Assembly: GCA_000149265.1 (NCBI GenBank)
Contig: CH002367.1
Span: 849,614 to 913,613, forward strand
Direction of reading: 5' to 3'
DNA from: Ciona savignyi
Taxonomy: Eukaryota > Chordata > Ascidiacea > Phlebobranchia > Cionidae
DNA length: 64,000 bases
Below, one piece after another: positions 48,686 to 60,373 of the stretch; within the stretch, counting starts at the first letter, position 1, and each line of letters opens with the position of its first letter. The notes below the pieces were generated by a model that was not told where the DNA came from, ran no database searches, and saw only the letters and a list, made by a program, of their open reading frames with translations. Made by a program: the position numbers and the translations under genes.

Positions 48686-51600
48686 CTACGTGAGCAGGGG
48701 TTCAATACATTTCAAGAAAACAGTTTCATTCTTGTGCCAAGAAGTATGGTGTACGCCGGATATTGTGCATTCATGCAATCGACCAGTTTGGTCGAGTGTT
48801 TTTAGTCCAATGTTGTCTGATTGGTACATCTGTAATAGAAGTAAGTTGTATTTCCAAATGTTTTTCGGTTAATTCTATCATGTCAAACAGTTAATTGAAA
48901 GGTTTTTAGGTTCTTAACCTCAACCAAAAATTACTTGAACGCGACAAACATAAATTCAACACAGTCGTACAAAGCATATATTCGAGACACAGTAATAACT
49001 CTTTGGGCAGGATATAATCTGCTGGTGTGGTATATAGGTCTGTGTTGCGGTTCCTCTAAATACCCAGTGTGTCAAGAGTTAGGGTTAGGGTTTCAAGTGT
49101 GCCCATACTGGGTATTCATACAGTCATCCATGTCTTTCCCATCCAAGGTATTTAAATGTTTAATATTATTGGGTAAAACAGGGTAACTGAGGAGTAAAAC
49201 AAGAAATGTTTTGGGACAAAACAGGCATTGTTTTAACTATATGTACCAGAACACCAACTAGCTTCAACATCTCAAATTATCACTGGTCAACAAAAACATA
49301 GTTTTTTTTTTAAACGAGAATAAGAACACTTATTTCTGGCTAACATCGAGGCGCTGATTCTAAATCTGGCATTAGTTTTCTACTAGCACATCAGGATTTT
49401 GAGATATGAGGGGTATGGTGTGTAAGAATGACTGTATTTTGTATCCCTTAAATGACCATATTTCTGCCATTAACATGGTTGCTGGAACTTCAAAAATTTT
49501 CCGAATCTGTAGACCAACAAATATATCTTCTCTCAACTTAGCTAGGCTTGATTATAGCATGGGAAACTTTAACAGCGAAATTCAAAACCATTGGAATTCT
49601 GTTTTGCCATAGCTTTTACAAAGTTCTTTATTAATCCTAGCTTAATATGCAATGGTGGCAATAAAACTTGAAAAATATGTGAACTATAGTTTAAAACAGC
49701 TCTTCAATATCATGGCAATAACAAAGAAATCCCTCAACCTTGAAGGCCGAAGATAAGTCCCAATTGCGCTTCCTGTAGTAACACTTACTTTGACATCTTT
49801 TTCAACCATATTTCGTTCTTTTAACTTTAATGCAACGAGCTGCGCTTTTTCCTTGGAAAGACATAGATCTCTAATAAAGGCATTTAAATGTTTTTGTGAA
49901 AAAAAGATGGGATCTTCTGTGGTACCGGTATCAGAATAGTTGGAAGAAATTAATCCGCCAGAGTTGTGTAAATCAGTACTGCTATCAGTAGTATTAACTA
50001 AAGGTAGTGGAGGTACTGGTGGTGACATTGATTTATCATAATGAACAGGGGTCCTTACTGAATCCAAGTTGGAATATGTTATCTTGTCTTTCTGTTTAAA
50101 GGAAAACCCCCTTGTTTAGTAAGAAAAAAGAGCAATATTGACAGTGATCGTCAGCATCACGCCAAATCATTGGGATAAAAAACGGTATAGAAGGAGACCA
50201 TTTATATACCCAGTTGTGCAAGCCTAAGCTCCATATCTTGCATATTTTATAGGATGCCCAGGTATTATCTTGGTTGCCTCATGGGTAACCAAAATATGCC
50301 GCATACATCTTTTTGATATCATAAGTGATTCTTTGCTGTTTTTGCTTGTAAACTTTCCACAGACAAAAAAATCAATCTGTATGGTTTAAGCAGTTTCTGG
50401 GCATTATGGTAGGCAATATATTTAGAAATTACTTGTAAAAATACTATGTATATTACTATTTTACAACTACAGAAATAACTAATTTATTTGAATACAACAT
50501 ATTACCATATAATGTTAATATAATTCCCTCAGTTCCGCCTGGTATGTTCCTACATTTTTCACTCTCTACACTAACTGTACTCTACTCTACACTTAAATAA
50601 ACTTGCAAAAATATCCTTTCATCCCTTCCTTGTTATTTAGAGCTTGCACTTGGGTTGTTTTTTTCATTTAAGAATGTATGTTGTATTGTATTTGGACTGT
50701 AAAACAAAAATTGATTTAAAATTGCATAAACCAAAATATCTCAAAAACCTGATGTGCTAGAGAAAAAGTAAAATCATTTTTGGAATCTGCATTAAAAATG
50801 CTTTAAGATACGATAATTAGAATTTTTGTTTAAAATTTGCTGTTGACTAGTGTTATTAGACTAACATCCAGTGATGGGATTCAAAATTTTAAGAACAGGT
50901 TCTCTTTTGTATCGTACTTACTAACAACAGGTTCCCTTAAAGGTCTAATGTCTGTAAAAAAGCAAGAATCGGATCGGTGATTATCCCGACGTTCCAAGAA
51001 CGGGTTCGACCGAACCCATGCGAACCTCTTGAATCTTATCACTGCTAATATCAAACAACCATCAATAACAAACTTACATCCAATTTCCTCATTGGAACGA
51101 CTTGTTCGTTCTCGTCGAAACATCCAAACTGAGCGGATTGCCATGGAGCGATCACCCCATCATCCGGACCCCCGATCAACATCATGTTCTTCAGTCGGAG
51201 CATGTTCTTCTTCCATGCTGGAGGAAACTTGAAGTCCTCTTTGATGCTTTCGTTGTTCAATGCGGCCAGGTAGTCGCTGTATTGCCGATACATCTTCGAG
51301 TGATGCGGGTCTAAATGATGGAATTATAAACATTTATTATTTATGCGGATGGATAAATATTTTAAGTCCGTTCGAATAGCTTGGTGGTTTAGTGCATCGT
51401 CTTTCAGCCTAATAGTTACAGGTTTGAAACTGGTGGCTAGCTAGTCGACAGTGCCTGAACCCACTGTAAACATTCATTTTTTCATGCGAATGAAGATTTT
51501 AAGTCCAGCCGAACAGCTTGGTGGGTAAGTGAATCGTCTTTCAGTTGCAGTTTGGAAGCGGTCGCCAGCTAGAAGACATTGCCTGAATCCACTGGATTAA

Positions 51601-52636
51601 TGGGTTCAAAAACAAACGTCTCAAAGATAAATAAACTGCAATAACCCAGGTGGACCTAATGTTGTCTGACGATTTGCTATTTGCTAACGCCCTCTTATGA
51701 TAAAACATGAATTCTATTTTATTTAGGATTATTTTTTTATTGTAATAATACAAATGTCAATGTACGGTAGGTAGCATAAGCAAAATCTATAATTGGTTCA
51801 TTCCAATAACACACACAACTAGCTACAGTTACATAGCACGCCAGTTGATCAACCAACATACTAAACCACACAAGGAGCTAGCTAGCTGGTACAAAAAACA
51901 AACATTGAAGCTCACCTTTCCAGTAATTTCCGATGGACCACAGTTGGCCATAATGTGTGTAGAATATCTTGTATAATTCTTCCTTCAGCGCAGATGGAAA
52001 TAACCAGTTGATGAAAGAAGTGTCTGCAGAAAAGTAAGGTAAATTTATTTGGTTTAGTTTTGATTTTTTTGACCTAGTATTAAATAACAGCACATAAAAC
52101 AAAACACGACACAGAAACAAGGAAAAGACGGCAAAACTTACAGTTATTATAACAAGGCATTAAAGAAAAAATGCAAATATTAAAAATATATTGGACGCGC
52201 CCACCATACCTATTTAGGTTTATTTATTTGGATAATCATTTTTGATGGGATAAAAAATTGGGCTTAAAAGATATTGTAGTTATCTTCAATGTTTTTAATC
52301 TGACAGTCATTAAAACATGTCTATTATCCAATCAATTTACTTTAGATATATTTAGACATGGTCACCTAAAAATTACCTCCAAATTGTCCATTTAGTGGAG
52401 ATGATAGTGCAATGAAATTATGAATGTTGTGGTTGGAGTCTGTTTGGACGAGTCCTCTACCGATAATACCCCCTGTCAATTCAATTTAATTTTCAAATAA
52501 TAATTAAAAAACAAACAATCGAAACCAACAAATACTTAAATCCGACCAAATGCAGTAATGAAATCTCTATACCGTACATTTGCGCTTAATGCAGTGAAAG
52601 ATCCAAAGGATCAATTAGTCAAACTACATTAAGTTT

Positions 52637-52689
<53 letters not shown>

Positions 52690-53393
52690 CAATAAGCATC
52701 AAATGTATGACACATATATACGCCTTGTGTAATATTGCCTGTGTCATACATTTCATGTTTATTGACCATCCATCGATTATTAACTAACTAGTGGGCGTTT
52801 TCGCTGCCAAGCTGCCGTTCTATGACGTCACATTGCATTGCGCTTTGAACGCCGCGGGCAGCGATCAGCTGAGTAGCCACGTGAGAAGGTTACTACGGTT
52901 CATTGGTGAGGGAGGTTACTGTAGGCCAGACTGAATACGTAAAAACATGGCGCGATAGAGGTTACTGTAGGTCGCGTACTAACCTTGCGAATATCCGATA
53001 AGATGGACGCCGTCCTTGGCTTTTTGCATTAAAGGGGTGGTGAAATTCCTTATTTTGTCAAGTTGATCCCATAATGGGATGAAACTATGGTAGTGATCAA
53101 AGAAATCTAACGTGTGTACTTCCGTTCCAGGATGGTGCTGAAATAAAAATGATTTGTTACGGCCAAATCCATAACGTACATCGCAATTCAAACTAACTTT
53201 TTATATCTTTTGCATAAAAATTACAATGTGAAAGATCAAAATATTTTACCTTTGTAATGAAACCGCGCAAATCGCTCAAGTCTTTTGCATCGTCCAAAAT
53301 TCCGTGGACCACAATTACTGGCTTGTATCCAAAGGTTTTAATTGCTTGGCAAACCAATAGAACGGTCGATATCAGACTTGCCCACGTAGACAT
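48686..53393 (-). CDS. PPT2: Palmitoyl-protein thioesterase 2-like lysosomal thioesterase, 6 exons
   Basis: Alpha/beta-hydrolase that cleaves fatty-acyl thioesters (acyl-CoA type) in the lysosome. Coding exons on minus, in reading order: 53393-53250, 53137-52984, 52472-52377, 52023-51916, 51310-51078, 48829-48686; 879 nt = 292 residues (human 302), phases 0,1,1,1,0. A signal peptide covers about residues 1-22. PVIVVHGI is the first strand with the oxyanion region, and HPGTEVHTLDFF matches the PPT2 HPGTVVTVLDLF block. The nucleophile is Ser98 in GYSQGG (PPT2 has CYSQGG). PDDGVIAPWQS carries the acid (Asp217 or 218), and GVHHTSWH the base (His273). The last exon is 2.2 kb downstream, beyond several mobile elements; it was found from its GLKTL...HHTSWH...CIEPLLT pattern and matching phase. 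Confidence 0.95.
49340..50800 (-). pseudogene. Decayed transposon-like gene inside PPT2 intron 5
   Basis: Minus-strand pieces match, in order, a widespread uncharacterised invertebrate repeat-gene family that I know only by pattern: a 'PFFIPMIWRDADDHCQYC' block near 50150-50200 (family: IPMVWREPxDHxxDCYFC), 'DKITYSNLDSVRTPVHY' near 50040-50090, 'DLCLSKEKAQLVALKLKERN' near 49810-49870, and 'LPPLHIKLGLIKNFVKAM' near 49600-49660, then 'DIFVGLQIRK' near 49500. Frameshifts, stops and a large internal deletion after KLKERN show it is dead. Words CTAGCACATCAGG(A/T)TTTTGAGATAT at 49383-49406 and, inverted, 50736-50761 flank it. Confidence 0.75.
50869..51044. mobile_element. hAT-type MITE, 176 bp, in PPT2 intron 5
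   Basis: Inverted ends CAGTGATGGGATTC and GAATCTTATCACTG. 8-bp target duplication CTAACATC (50861-50868) and CTAATATC (51045-51052), 7 of 8 matching. It lies 34 bp from PPT2 exon 5, and a spurious minus frame runs across it. Confidence 0.9.
51368..51722 (+). mobile_element. Two broken SINE copies in tandem
   Basis: Heads TCCGTTCGAATAGCTTGGTGG (51368) and TCCAGCCGAACAGCTTGGTGG (51503), split in the match. The first lacks its body; the second keeps ATTGCCTGAATCCACTGG and a degraded tail. Confidence 0.75.
52637..52690. repeat. TA/TG microsatellite in PPT2 intron 2
   Basis: Run of about 20 TA repeats with one phase slip, then TGTGTGTGTG. Confidence 0.97.
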
Positions 53394-54189
53394 TTTAACA
53401 GACTTGAAACTAAGCTAGAAAACAGGCTGAGCCCTTTCCCAATCTGCACAAAATAAGAAGATAACTAACAGACGTTCGAACATAAATGATTCAAAATACA
53501 CAACACAAAACGAAAGATGACGCGCTTTATCACGTGACCCCCATGTGCTATGACAACATCCTTTCTTTGTTAGATTGGTGGAGTAATACCACGCTAACTA
53601 CACAAACGCAAGCTATTTCCTGAGTTCTTTAAAACTTGTGTAGTCGTAAAGCTAACTGCCTGTGTTTTGTATCTAAATAGTCTTGCAGGTTCGCGTTTAA
53701 CACTTCATTGTACTGCCAAGCGCAATAAATGCAACACGCACAATTAGTTATATAACCAGCGGTTGGTATGAGTGACAACTTATCACCCGAAGGTAAGCGG
53801 TCTTGCATCCACGATTTCGAAAAGAAAAAGGCGTTCGCTCTTTCATTATATAGGTTACTAGCGTACTTGTGTGTGTGCTTAACCATGGTATTAAACTTCT
53901 ATACTATATGTGTGTGTTCTTTGATAAAATATCATTTTATTCCACATCAATATTTAAGAAAATATATAAAATAGATTATGATAATATATTTATTGCTGTC
54001 AGCTATTAATTATGTTTTTTTAATGACGTATTTTTAATGACATCAGAAACAAACAACAACAGGAAACGAAACTGGCCTGTGTCACGATACAGTTGTATAA
54101 TATATACATGATAGAAGTAAATTAATATATGGGAAAGTAAAATGAATACATGATAATTATGCTCCAAAGTGCTAAGTGATTTTTTGTTT

Positions 54190-54355
54190 AACGGTCACGT
54201 AATTTCCCCCGTTATACCGCGTAAATTTACTGACATATTTTAACTACTCTAGTTTTTTGTCGTTTTATCTAGCCTTCTTTTTTAATTAACTGTGCTATTC
54301 TTTATTAATGTAATGAAGGAACAAAAAATAAAGTAATCTTACTCCTTTGGGTATT
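54190..54355 (+). mobile_element. Dispersed repeat, AATAAA-tail family
   Basis: TTTAACGGTCACGTAATTTCC, AACTACTCTAGTTTTTTGTCG and GGAACAAAAAATAAAGTAA follow the same order as 58265-58460. Confidence 0.6.
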
Positions 54356-55555
54356 AACTAGCATTTAGAACAGCCATGAGTAAAATACGGCCCGTGAAGG
54401 GATTTAGATCGGCCCGCAGATTGTATCTAACCATAGCCTGTAATTAAGATATTAAATACTATTTACGTAATAACGGCCCACCAAGGACTTGGATGGGACA
54501 TGAATGGGCATTTGCACTAAATGAAATCGTTCGATGACTATAACTCCAGGTTTAAAACTAAATCGAATGCCCGAATATTCATTTTAGTGAGCAGTTTCCC
54601 ACCTTCCCTCCATCCCGCTTTTCCTCCTTTTAGTTCCCCTGTGCTTACGCTCAATTTGCTGCAGCTAGTATATTATATGTTTTATATATCGACGAAATCG
54701 CAACAGGTTTTGCTCAAACCATTCATCTACTAGGTTTATGTAATGTGCGCTAAGTCCCATTCCCAATAACACAATTGACTAGAAAACTGCTGGCTTTGAA
54801 CCAAAAACGTTTCAGCTGGCGATCTAAAGACTTAACTCTCTTAGTTTTTTCGGGTATTATGCACTTCCTTCCTTATTACAGACATGGATTAATGTCAAAA
54901 CTTTAATCCTTCCAACATTCACTGGAAGATTATGTAGGATTTCCGTACTTATATCCATTCTTCCGTATTAAATACGGACTAATAACATGACGTAATTAAC
55001 TAAACTTGTGGTCGTGTTGACCTAATACATACACGACTTAATCTCTCAATAAGCTTCGCATTAAGCAACGCCCATTACATGCCCACTGCTGTGTCTACTA
55101 AAGGTGTCGCCCGTAGTTTCGCATTTTGTAGGCGAATACGAACTCATCTGACCCGCCACAACGAAAACATGTTGTTGAATCGTCGGTATGCTGGCTCCGA
55201 TAGCAGTGCTATAAAATGAAGAGTCTTGTTTGTGACCAAGTTACTCGAATCGACCCAATTTTACCCACTTTAGAGTGTGGTCGCGCCCTTTCGTTTCCAC
55301 CAATCATATATCGGAATCCCGGCGAAGGCGTGAATCGGTCACGTGATGTTGTCGTACTTTGGCGAAGAAACAGAAGTCGACCCTTTTCGTTCCAGATTGT
55401 ATTTCTGCCAGTGACACCACCCTTTTTAATGTTTTTTCGATTTTTTTAAATCGGCTAATTACTAACGGCCTGCAAATGGCAAATTGTTTCAAAGTTTAAT
55501 TAAGTAAAATTAAGTAAATTTTAACAAGTGATGTCACTTTTTTTGTTTTTTTTAC

Positions 55556-55665
55556 CGACGCAAGTTTCGATCCCAAGATGGGTACGTCACTTGGACCGTT
55601 TTTTTATTGATATGAGTCGGTATATGTATCGGTCGCGCTAACCATTCGGCCACATGACCGTACAA
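55556..55665 (-). mobile_element. Second tRNA-like SINE family, head
   Basis: Minus strand TACGGTCATGTGGCCGAATGG and TTGGGATCGAAACTTGCGTC B-box region. Confidence 0.65.
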
Positions 55666-55869
55666 CAACAATAAGTTGCACCATCGTTCAATGGGCGGTG
55701 CTCCAGTTCGACACGCCACCTTGCGGTCGAAATCGCGCAAACAACGTATACCTTACGATTCCCGGAAAACATGTTTTTCATGATTTCACACGAAAACAAA
55801 TCGCGTGAAGTCAATTAACCAATAGGAAGGATCTGTAGAGGTGTTTTATCGGGTTAAATGGGGCAACAC

Positions 55870-56045
55870 TTAAAGAAGGGAAAGTGGGAAAGCGGGGAGG
55901 AGGCAAATCTGCTCACTAAAACTATTGAAACTCATTTAAATCCTCCCCTGAACACTATTTTAAACCCCAGAACTAACCTTACCCCTAGCTTAAACTTTAA
56001 AACTAACTATAATGCCCTATCTTTATTTTAGTGTGCATTTTTTTG
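55870..56045. mobile_element. Palindromic MITE, CACTAAAA family
   Basis: GGAGGCAAATCTGCTCACTAAAAC at left (split match) and TTATTTTAGTGTGCATTTTT at right, with a CCCAGAACTAACCTTACCCC centre shared with 35345-35580. Confidence 0.65.
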
Positions 56046-56232
56046 ATTACGTTAACCATTTGGCCATGAAAGTTAAATGGTCTTAAACTTGAGTACTATC
56101 GCTAACACGCTGGTAAGACGTGTAATGTATATATATATATTGTATTTCTACTTAATACCTACGCATATGGGGGTGCATATTCTTTATATATTTCGGTTAT
56201 GTCGCCAAACGAATTTATATTTTTATCATTAG

Positions 56233-56335
56233 TATACGGTCGTTTGGCGGAATGGCTAACGCGACCGAAACATATATCAATTCTATACTAAAACGGTCTT
56301 TCTGGAGAGGAGTCCAAACCTAGCCCGGTAAATAA
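56233..56335 (+). mobile_element. Second tRNA-like SINE family, head
   Basis: TATACGGTCGTTTGGCGGAATGG head and AGTCCAAACCTAGCCCGG in the B-box position. Confidence 0.6.
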
Positions 56336-56402
56336 AGAGGCAACCATCATATCACCACAGGTAACATGCGTACAGGTTCGGTCGATATACCTGCTTAGAA
56401 GA

Positions 56403-56692
56403 GGATAGGATATTCATGGTTATCCCTGTGAACGGGAAACCCAAGGGGGTTAACACCCGGGAAATTGTCAGATCACCTCGCGCCCACCGTAGGGTTACCG
56501 AAGCTATTACAATGTGTTGTGTATGATTCAAACGTTCCTTCAATTTGGTAGAACCCAGCATTAATCGGAAATGTCCGTAAAGTGTCTTGCACAAGGACAC
56601 AACCGACTAGCTAGCGACCTGTTTCGTAATTGCAAACTTTCAATTGAAAGGCGACGCACTTAACCGCCAGACTAACCGACCGGACCTGTTTA
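56403..56692 (-). mobile_element. tRNA-like SINE, full length
   Basis: AGGATAGGATATTCATGG tail complement to CCGCCAGACTAACCGACCGG head. Confidence 0.92.
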
Positions 56693-57331
56693 GAAAGGAG
56701 TTCCCGTCCCTTAGGATTAGCACGTCGTGCAGCAATAAATAGTATTATCATTATGATATTACACGCACTGGTGCGATTAGGTTGTTTAATAGTGGGTTTG
56801 GTGGCACTTGAAGTTCCGGCTTACTACATGGGATTACATTATCAAAAAATAATCATGAACTAAATTATATGGTTGTGGTTAGATGGCCACCCTACGAACA
56901 TCAATCCGCTGTGTCTACTAAAGGCATTTAACGTGCATATAATACAAAGGGATTGTTTATAATTATTTATTTATATTTTTTCTTTTAGTGACATGTTTTA
57001 AATACTGTTCGTTTTGCCGTGTTTTTCCATTCCTGTGTCGTAATTAGCTTCATTTCCTAGTATTTAACACTATGGCAAAAATTAATAAACTAAACTAGCC
57101 ACAGAACTAAACATTTACAATGCTGCATTATGTACAGATGTACGATTCTGCATATGATACTGCTGTTTTTGTTGTTATTGACTATTCCCCCCCCCTCCAA
57201 AAAAAACATGGTTACACACTACGAAAATCAAAGAAAGTCTGTATATAGAAGGTCGAGGTCAGATGTATGTTTATTACTATCCTCGCCTAGGCCACTTAAT
57301 CCGCGGTTGTGTAGTTAGCTAGGCTTTAATT

Positions 57332-57636
57332 CAGTGATTCTTTAACTATTTTAGTCGCCCCTTGACGTCTGTCATTCAAGCTCACGTCTCACCTAGCCTC
57401 AAAAATCAAAATAGCGAACAATAGAACAATGGTTTATTTGTCTTTATCCTGCTTAGTGTGAAGGATGAAAATGATTTTGGGGGACGAGTCGTTCAATTCG
57501 AGGCTTTGTTAAAGACAACGCACATCGAAGATCTGCTTCGTATGTGAGATCAATCTCTCACAGTCATGCTCGCGCCCGTATTGTGAAGCTTTCACGACCG
57601 CCAAGGTCGGCGCGCCCCTCAGTTTAAGAATCCTTG
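57332..57636. mobile_element. hAT-type MITE, 305 bp
   Basis: Ends CAGTGATTCTTTAACT and AGTTTAAGAATCCTTG are imperfect inverted repeats. 8-bp target duplication CTTTAATT (57324-57331) and CTCTAATT (57637-57644), 7 of 8 matching. GCGCCCCTCAGTTTAAGAATC resembles other hAT-derived elements. Confidence 0.75.
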
Positions 57637-58264
57637 CTCTAATTCTTATAACGAACGTTGGCTTACATGTACGTTTGCAAGACCGAATGGTTACCTATAT
57701 TGGTTTAAACCACAACACCGTTTTACAAACAACCATTAAACATATAATGACAAGCCCGTCTTGTTGCCTTAAGAAAACCAGTTTTGTCGCCGAATGGTCA
57801 AAGCCATCGACGCATTGACGAATTAACCTTGAAGACCAATAAGATACTTGCCTAATTTCATAACTGAACCCAAACAACTGTAATTATTGAAAGGTTTTAT
57901 TCCGGTACTACTCAAGTGCCCATACAGAGGTCCTGGGTTCGAATCCTGTCCTGTACTTAACAAAGTAGTAAAATCAATGGAATGGTCACGACGTAGTTTG
58001 ACATTTACCTGTGTAATAACGACATATAATCGTCAGATTGTAATATATTTACATCTCGGTTATTGAAGTTTATATACAACTAAATGCTTTATAATACACC
58101 GAATGTACCATATCTGGTGGAATTTCATTTTAGGGGTTTTTCTTTTTCCACTTAATCCCAAAGCCGGCTCCCCCCTCAGTACTGGGTCGCGCTTGCACAC
58201 TTTACACAAGTGTTAAATAACACCAAATTTAATTAGTTAATTTTGATTTAAATTGTTTTTGTTG

Positions 58265-58460
58265 AAATTTATTTTTTTTAATGTAAGGTTTAACGGCCAC
58301 GTCATTTTTTCCCATAACTTGCAATGTGTCTAGTCACTGGCGTGTTTTAACTACTGTAGTTTTGCCGTTTCATCCTGTCTCCTTAATTTGTAACAAATGT
58401 TGTATTCTTCTTTATTGTAACAAAGGATCAAAAAAATAAACTAAACTAAACTAAACTATT
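58265..58460 (+). mobile_element. Dispersed repeat with (AAACT)n tail
   Basis: TTTAACGGCCACGTCATTT, GTAGTTTTGCCGTTTCATCC, then AAATAAACTAAACTAAACTA. It has a regular A-rich short-repeat tail like a retroposon. Confidence 0.65.
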
Positions 58461-58963
58461 TTTCTTTTTATTACATGTTTCGTAAACGCGAATATGTGGG
58501 TTCTATATACGGCAGCGTTATATATTGTTGTTCGCGCCTGATTATGAAGACCAATTAACATTTTAACACAAAATGGTATTTTTTGATTTTATTGCGAATA
58601 CGCTTACAAGGAAGAATTCCAATTCTTTTTATCTGTTCCTTGCCTGCAAACAAAATATTGTTTTAAACCCAAGTATTGTATTACAAAGCATTATTAGGGA
58701 GGATGTTTATCTCTATCATGGGTAGGATGGGAGGGGCAGTCGGACACTTGTACATGGCCTATCTGCTGCCTGAGTGAAGTTTTAGAAATGTGGCGAAGCT
58801 TAAACCCAAATAGCAATTCCTAGTTCATATGTACATTGAAAGTTAAATTAAACAAAAGGTTTAAAACATTGCTCCCAAGTCTTTATTTGTTTTTAAATCT
58901 TAAGTTAATAACCAGCAGTTCAAACTGTGTCATTTAGAATGGTGACGTAGTAAGGAACACAGT

Positions 58964-58969
58964 TTTATT
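58964..58969 (-). terminator. Candidate poly(A) signal of the small-peptide gene
   Basis: AATAAA on minus, 65 nt after the stop codon. Confidence 0.5.
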
Positions 58970-59033
58970 GCGATGAAAAGGTTTTGTAGATAATTGAGAA
59001 AATAATGTACAAACCTTCGCAGATGTTATTTGA

Positions 59034-60120
59034 TCACTGTTGATCCAATTTCACTTCATCATCTAAAATAAACATCTTAGTAAAAACAAAATACGTTAAA
59101 TGCCGTATACGCTAGTTTTTTTAGTTTTTGACCGACTATCACTGGTTCCAATACTATAATGTGTGGAAAACCTGACGTACAATACCACTAATAAGTTTTA
59201 TACTACAGTAACTTGAATGGTGCGTTTGTTTACCTTTAAGAGTGAAGCTGTCTTCAGCCAAGTGATCGGAATCGGAATCTGAAATCAGAAATTGATAATA
59301 CATTTTTAAATTATATATATATATAAATATTTTTATAAAAATGTAAATGATTCAACCATCACCAACCTTGTTGTGGTCTTTCGTCTGTAAATGAGTAAAG
59401 TGTTATTTTTGTAAATAAAAAAAAACAGTTGATGTATAGGAGGCGTTCAACTAATTATTTTCCCTATCTCTCCAATGCAAACTGACCTCACAAAAACGAC
59501 TGTCACTCAAAATCCTGACATAGGAAGTCTTAGATTTTTTCACAATTTAAAATTGAAGCTTGGATCTGCAACCTAAACTCAAAACCCTACAAAATTTTGT
59601 TTAAAAATTTTGAGCCCATACCCCTTCGTACATCGGCAACTTTTTTCCAACAAAACAGCTAGCAGATGCACATTCAACACCTTTATTTTACAAAGCACTG
59701 CTCCACGATTACAAAACTTTACAGCTAAACGAGAACACCGGCGCGCAGCCTAGCACATGCTGCTTTCAACAAAACAAACATTGGGGAATCACCACCATTG
59801 TTACTCAGCAAAACACTAGTTTAAAAACAATGACTCATGGAGGGTACCACTCGTCACATCCTGCCGTTCATAGAGGTCTTAATTGGTTATACGCCATCTA
59901 TAGCACACGGCAAAAAGACAATAAAGTTCATTTTGATAATACAAAAAAAGCATTTAAATAATATTGAATAACTTGTTTTGATAATTAAACGGTTTATTTT
60001 CAATAAAAAAACTGGATTACGGTACTTACTCCAACGACGGCGCCTTCTCCCATATTGCCAACTTGTGTTCGTCATCATCAACAAACCAATCAAAACAGCC
60101 ACGAAAATCAACTTGTTCAT
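59034..60120 (-). CDS. Small secreted peptide precursor, Arg-rich core and acidic tail
   Basis: Coding exons on minus, in reading order: 60120-60030, 59384-59367 (18 bp), 59278-59234 (45 bp), 59062-59034; 183 nt = 60 residues, phases 1,1,1, all GT-AG. Residues 1-19 are a clear signal peptide (MNKLIFVAVLIGLLMMTNTS). Residues 20-36 are cationic and aromatic (WQYG, five Arg, W, then NERPQQ). Residues 37-60 are strongly acidic (DSDSDHLAED...DDEVKLDQQ). Signal, cationic peptide, then acidic propiece is the plan of many antimicrobial peptide precursors, including those described from Ciona haemocytes, but I see no match to a known family. The ATG is the first three bases of its exon. A TATA box and a non-coding first exon lie upstream (60374-60428). 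Confidence 0.75.
59650..59800 (-). repeat. Dispersed repeat, copy 2
   Basis: Inverted relative of 33470-33625: complement shows GCATGTGCTAGGCTGCGCGCC, TTTAGCTGTAAAGTTTTG and AATAAAGGTGTTGAATGTGC. Lies in the first coding intron of the small-peptide gene. Confidence 0.75.
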
Positions 60121-60144
60121 CTGCAAATATGAGGTTCAAATGGA

Positions 60145-60352
60145 TAAAGCAATTATGTTTTATCTCCGTGAATGGAAAACGCGGGACGTATATTACATGG
60201 ACAATAATCAGATTACTTCATGTCCACCGTCGGATTACCGAAGCTATTACAATGTGTTGCATATGAGACGTTCTTCACTTATAGTAGAGCTAAGTGCCTT
60301 GCCTTAGAACACCCGACCAGCTATCGACCACACCAGCTAAATACAAGAACAA
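60145..60352 (-). mobile_element. tRNA-like SINE, partial
   Basis: TTTTATCTCCGTGAATGG, CCGTCGGATTACCGAAGC and CGACCAGCTATCGACC; it lacks part of the head. Confidence 0.75.
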
Positions 60353-60373
60353 AGCCGACAACACCAAACTTAC

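Larger units (their letters stand above)
53394..59033. other. Intergenic region between PPT2 and the small-peptide gene
   Basis: No exon could be supported. It contains repeats listed separately and a poly-purine/poly-pyrimidine half of the CACTAAAA MITE at about 54580-54645. The stretch 54350-54520 has GGCCCG-type words of another repeat. Open frames on both strands are short and unsupported. Confidence 0.55.

Noticed and set aside
50881..51144. 87-codon minus frame reading through PPT2 exon 5
   Set aside because: Another frame of exon 5 plus MITE sequence; the true frame splices at 51078 to the exon at 48829.
57925..57960. tRNA-like sequence around GGGTTCGAATCC
   Set aside because: Only a B-box-like stretch. 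No acceptor stem, D-arm or anticodon arm can be folded around it, so it is more likely a SINE remnant.
58430..58460. Telomere-like (AAACT)n run
   Set aside because: Only a few repeats, and it sits at the tail of a dispersed repeat seen elsewhere.
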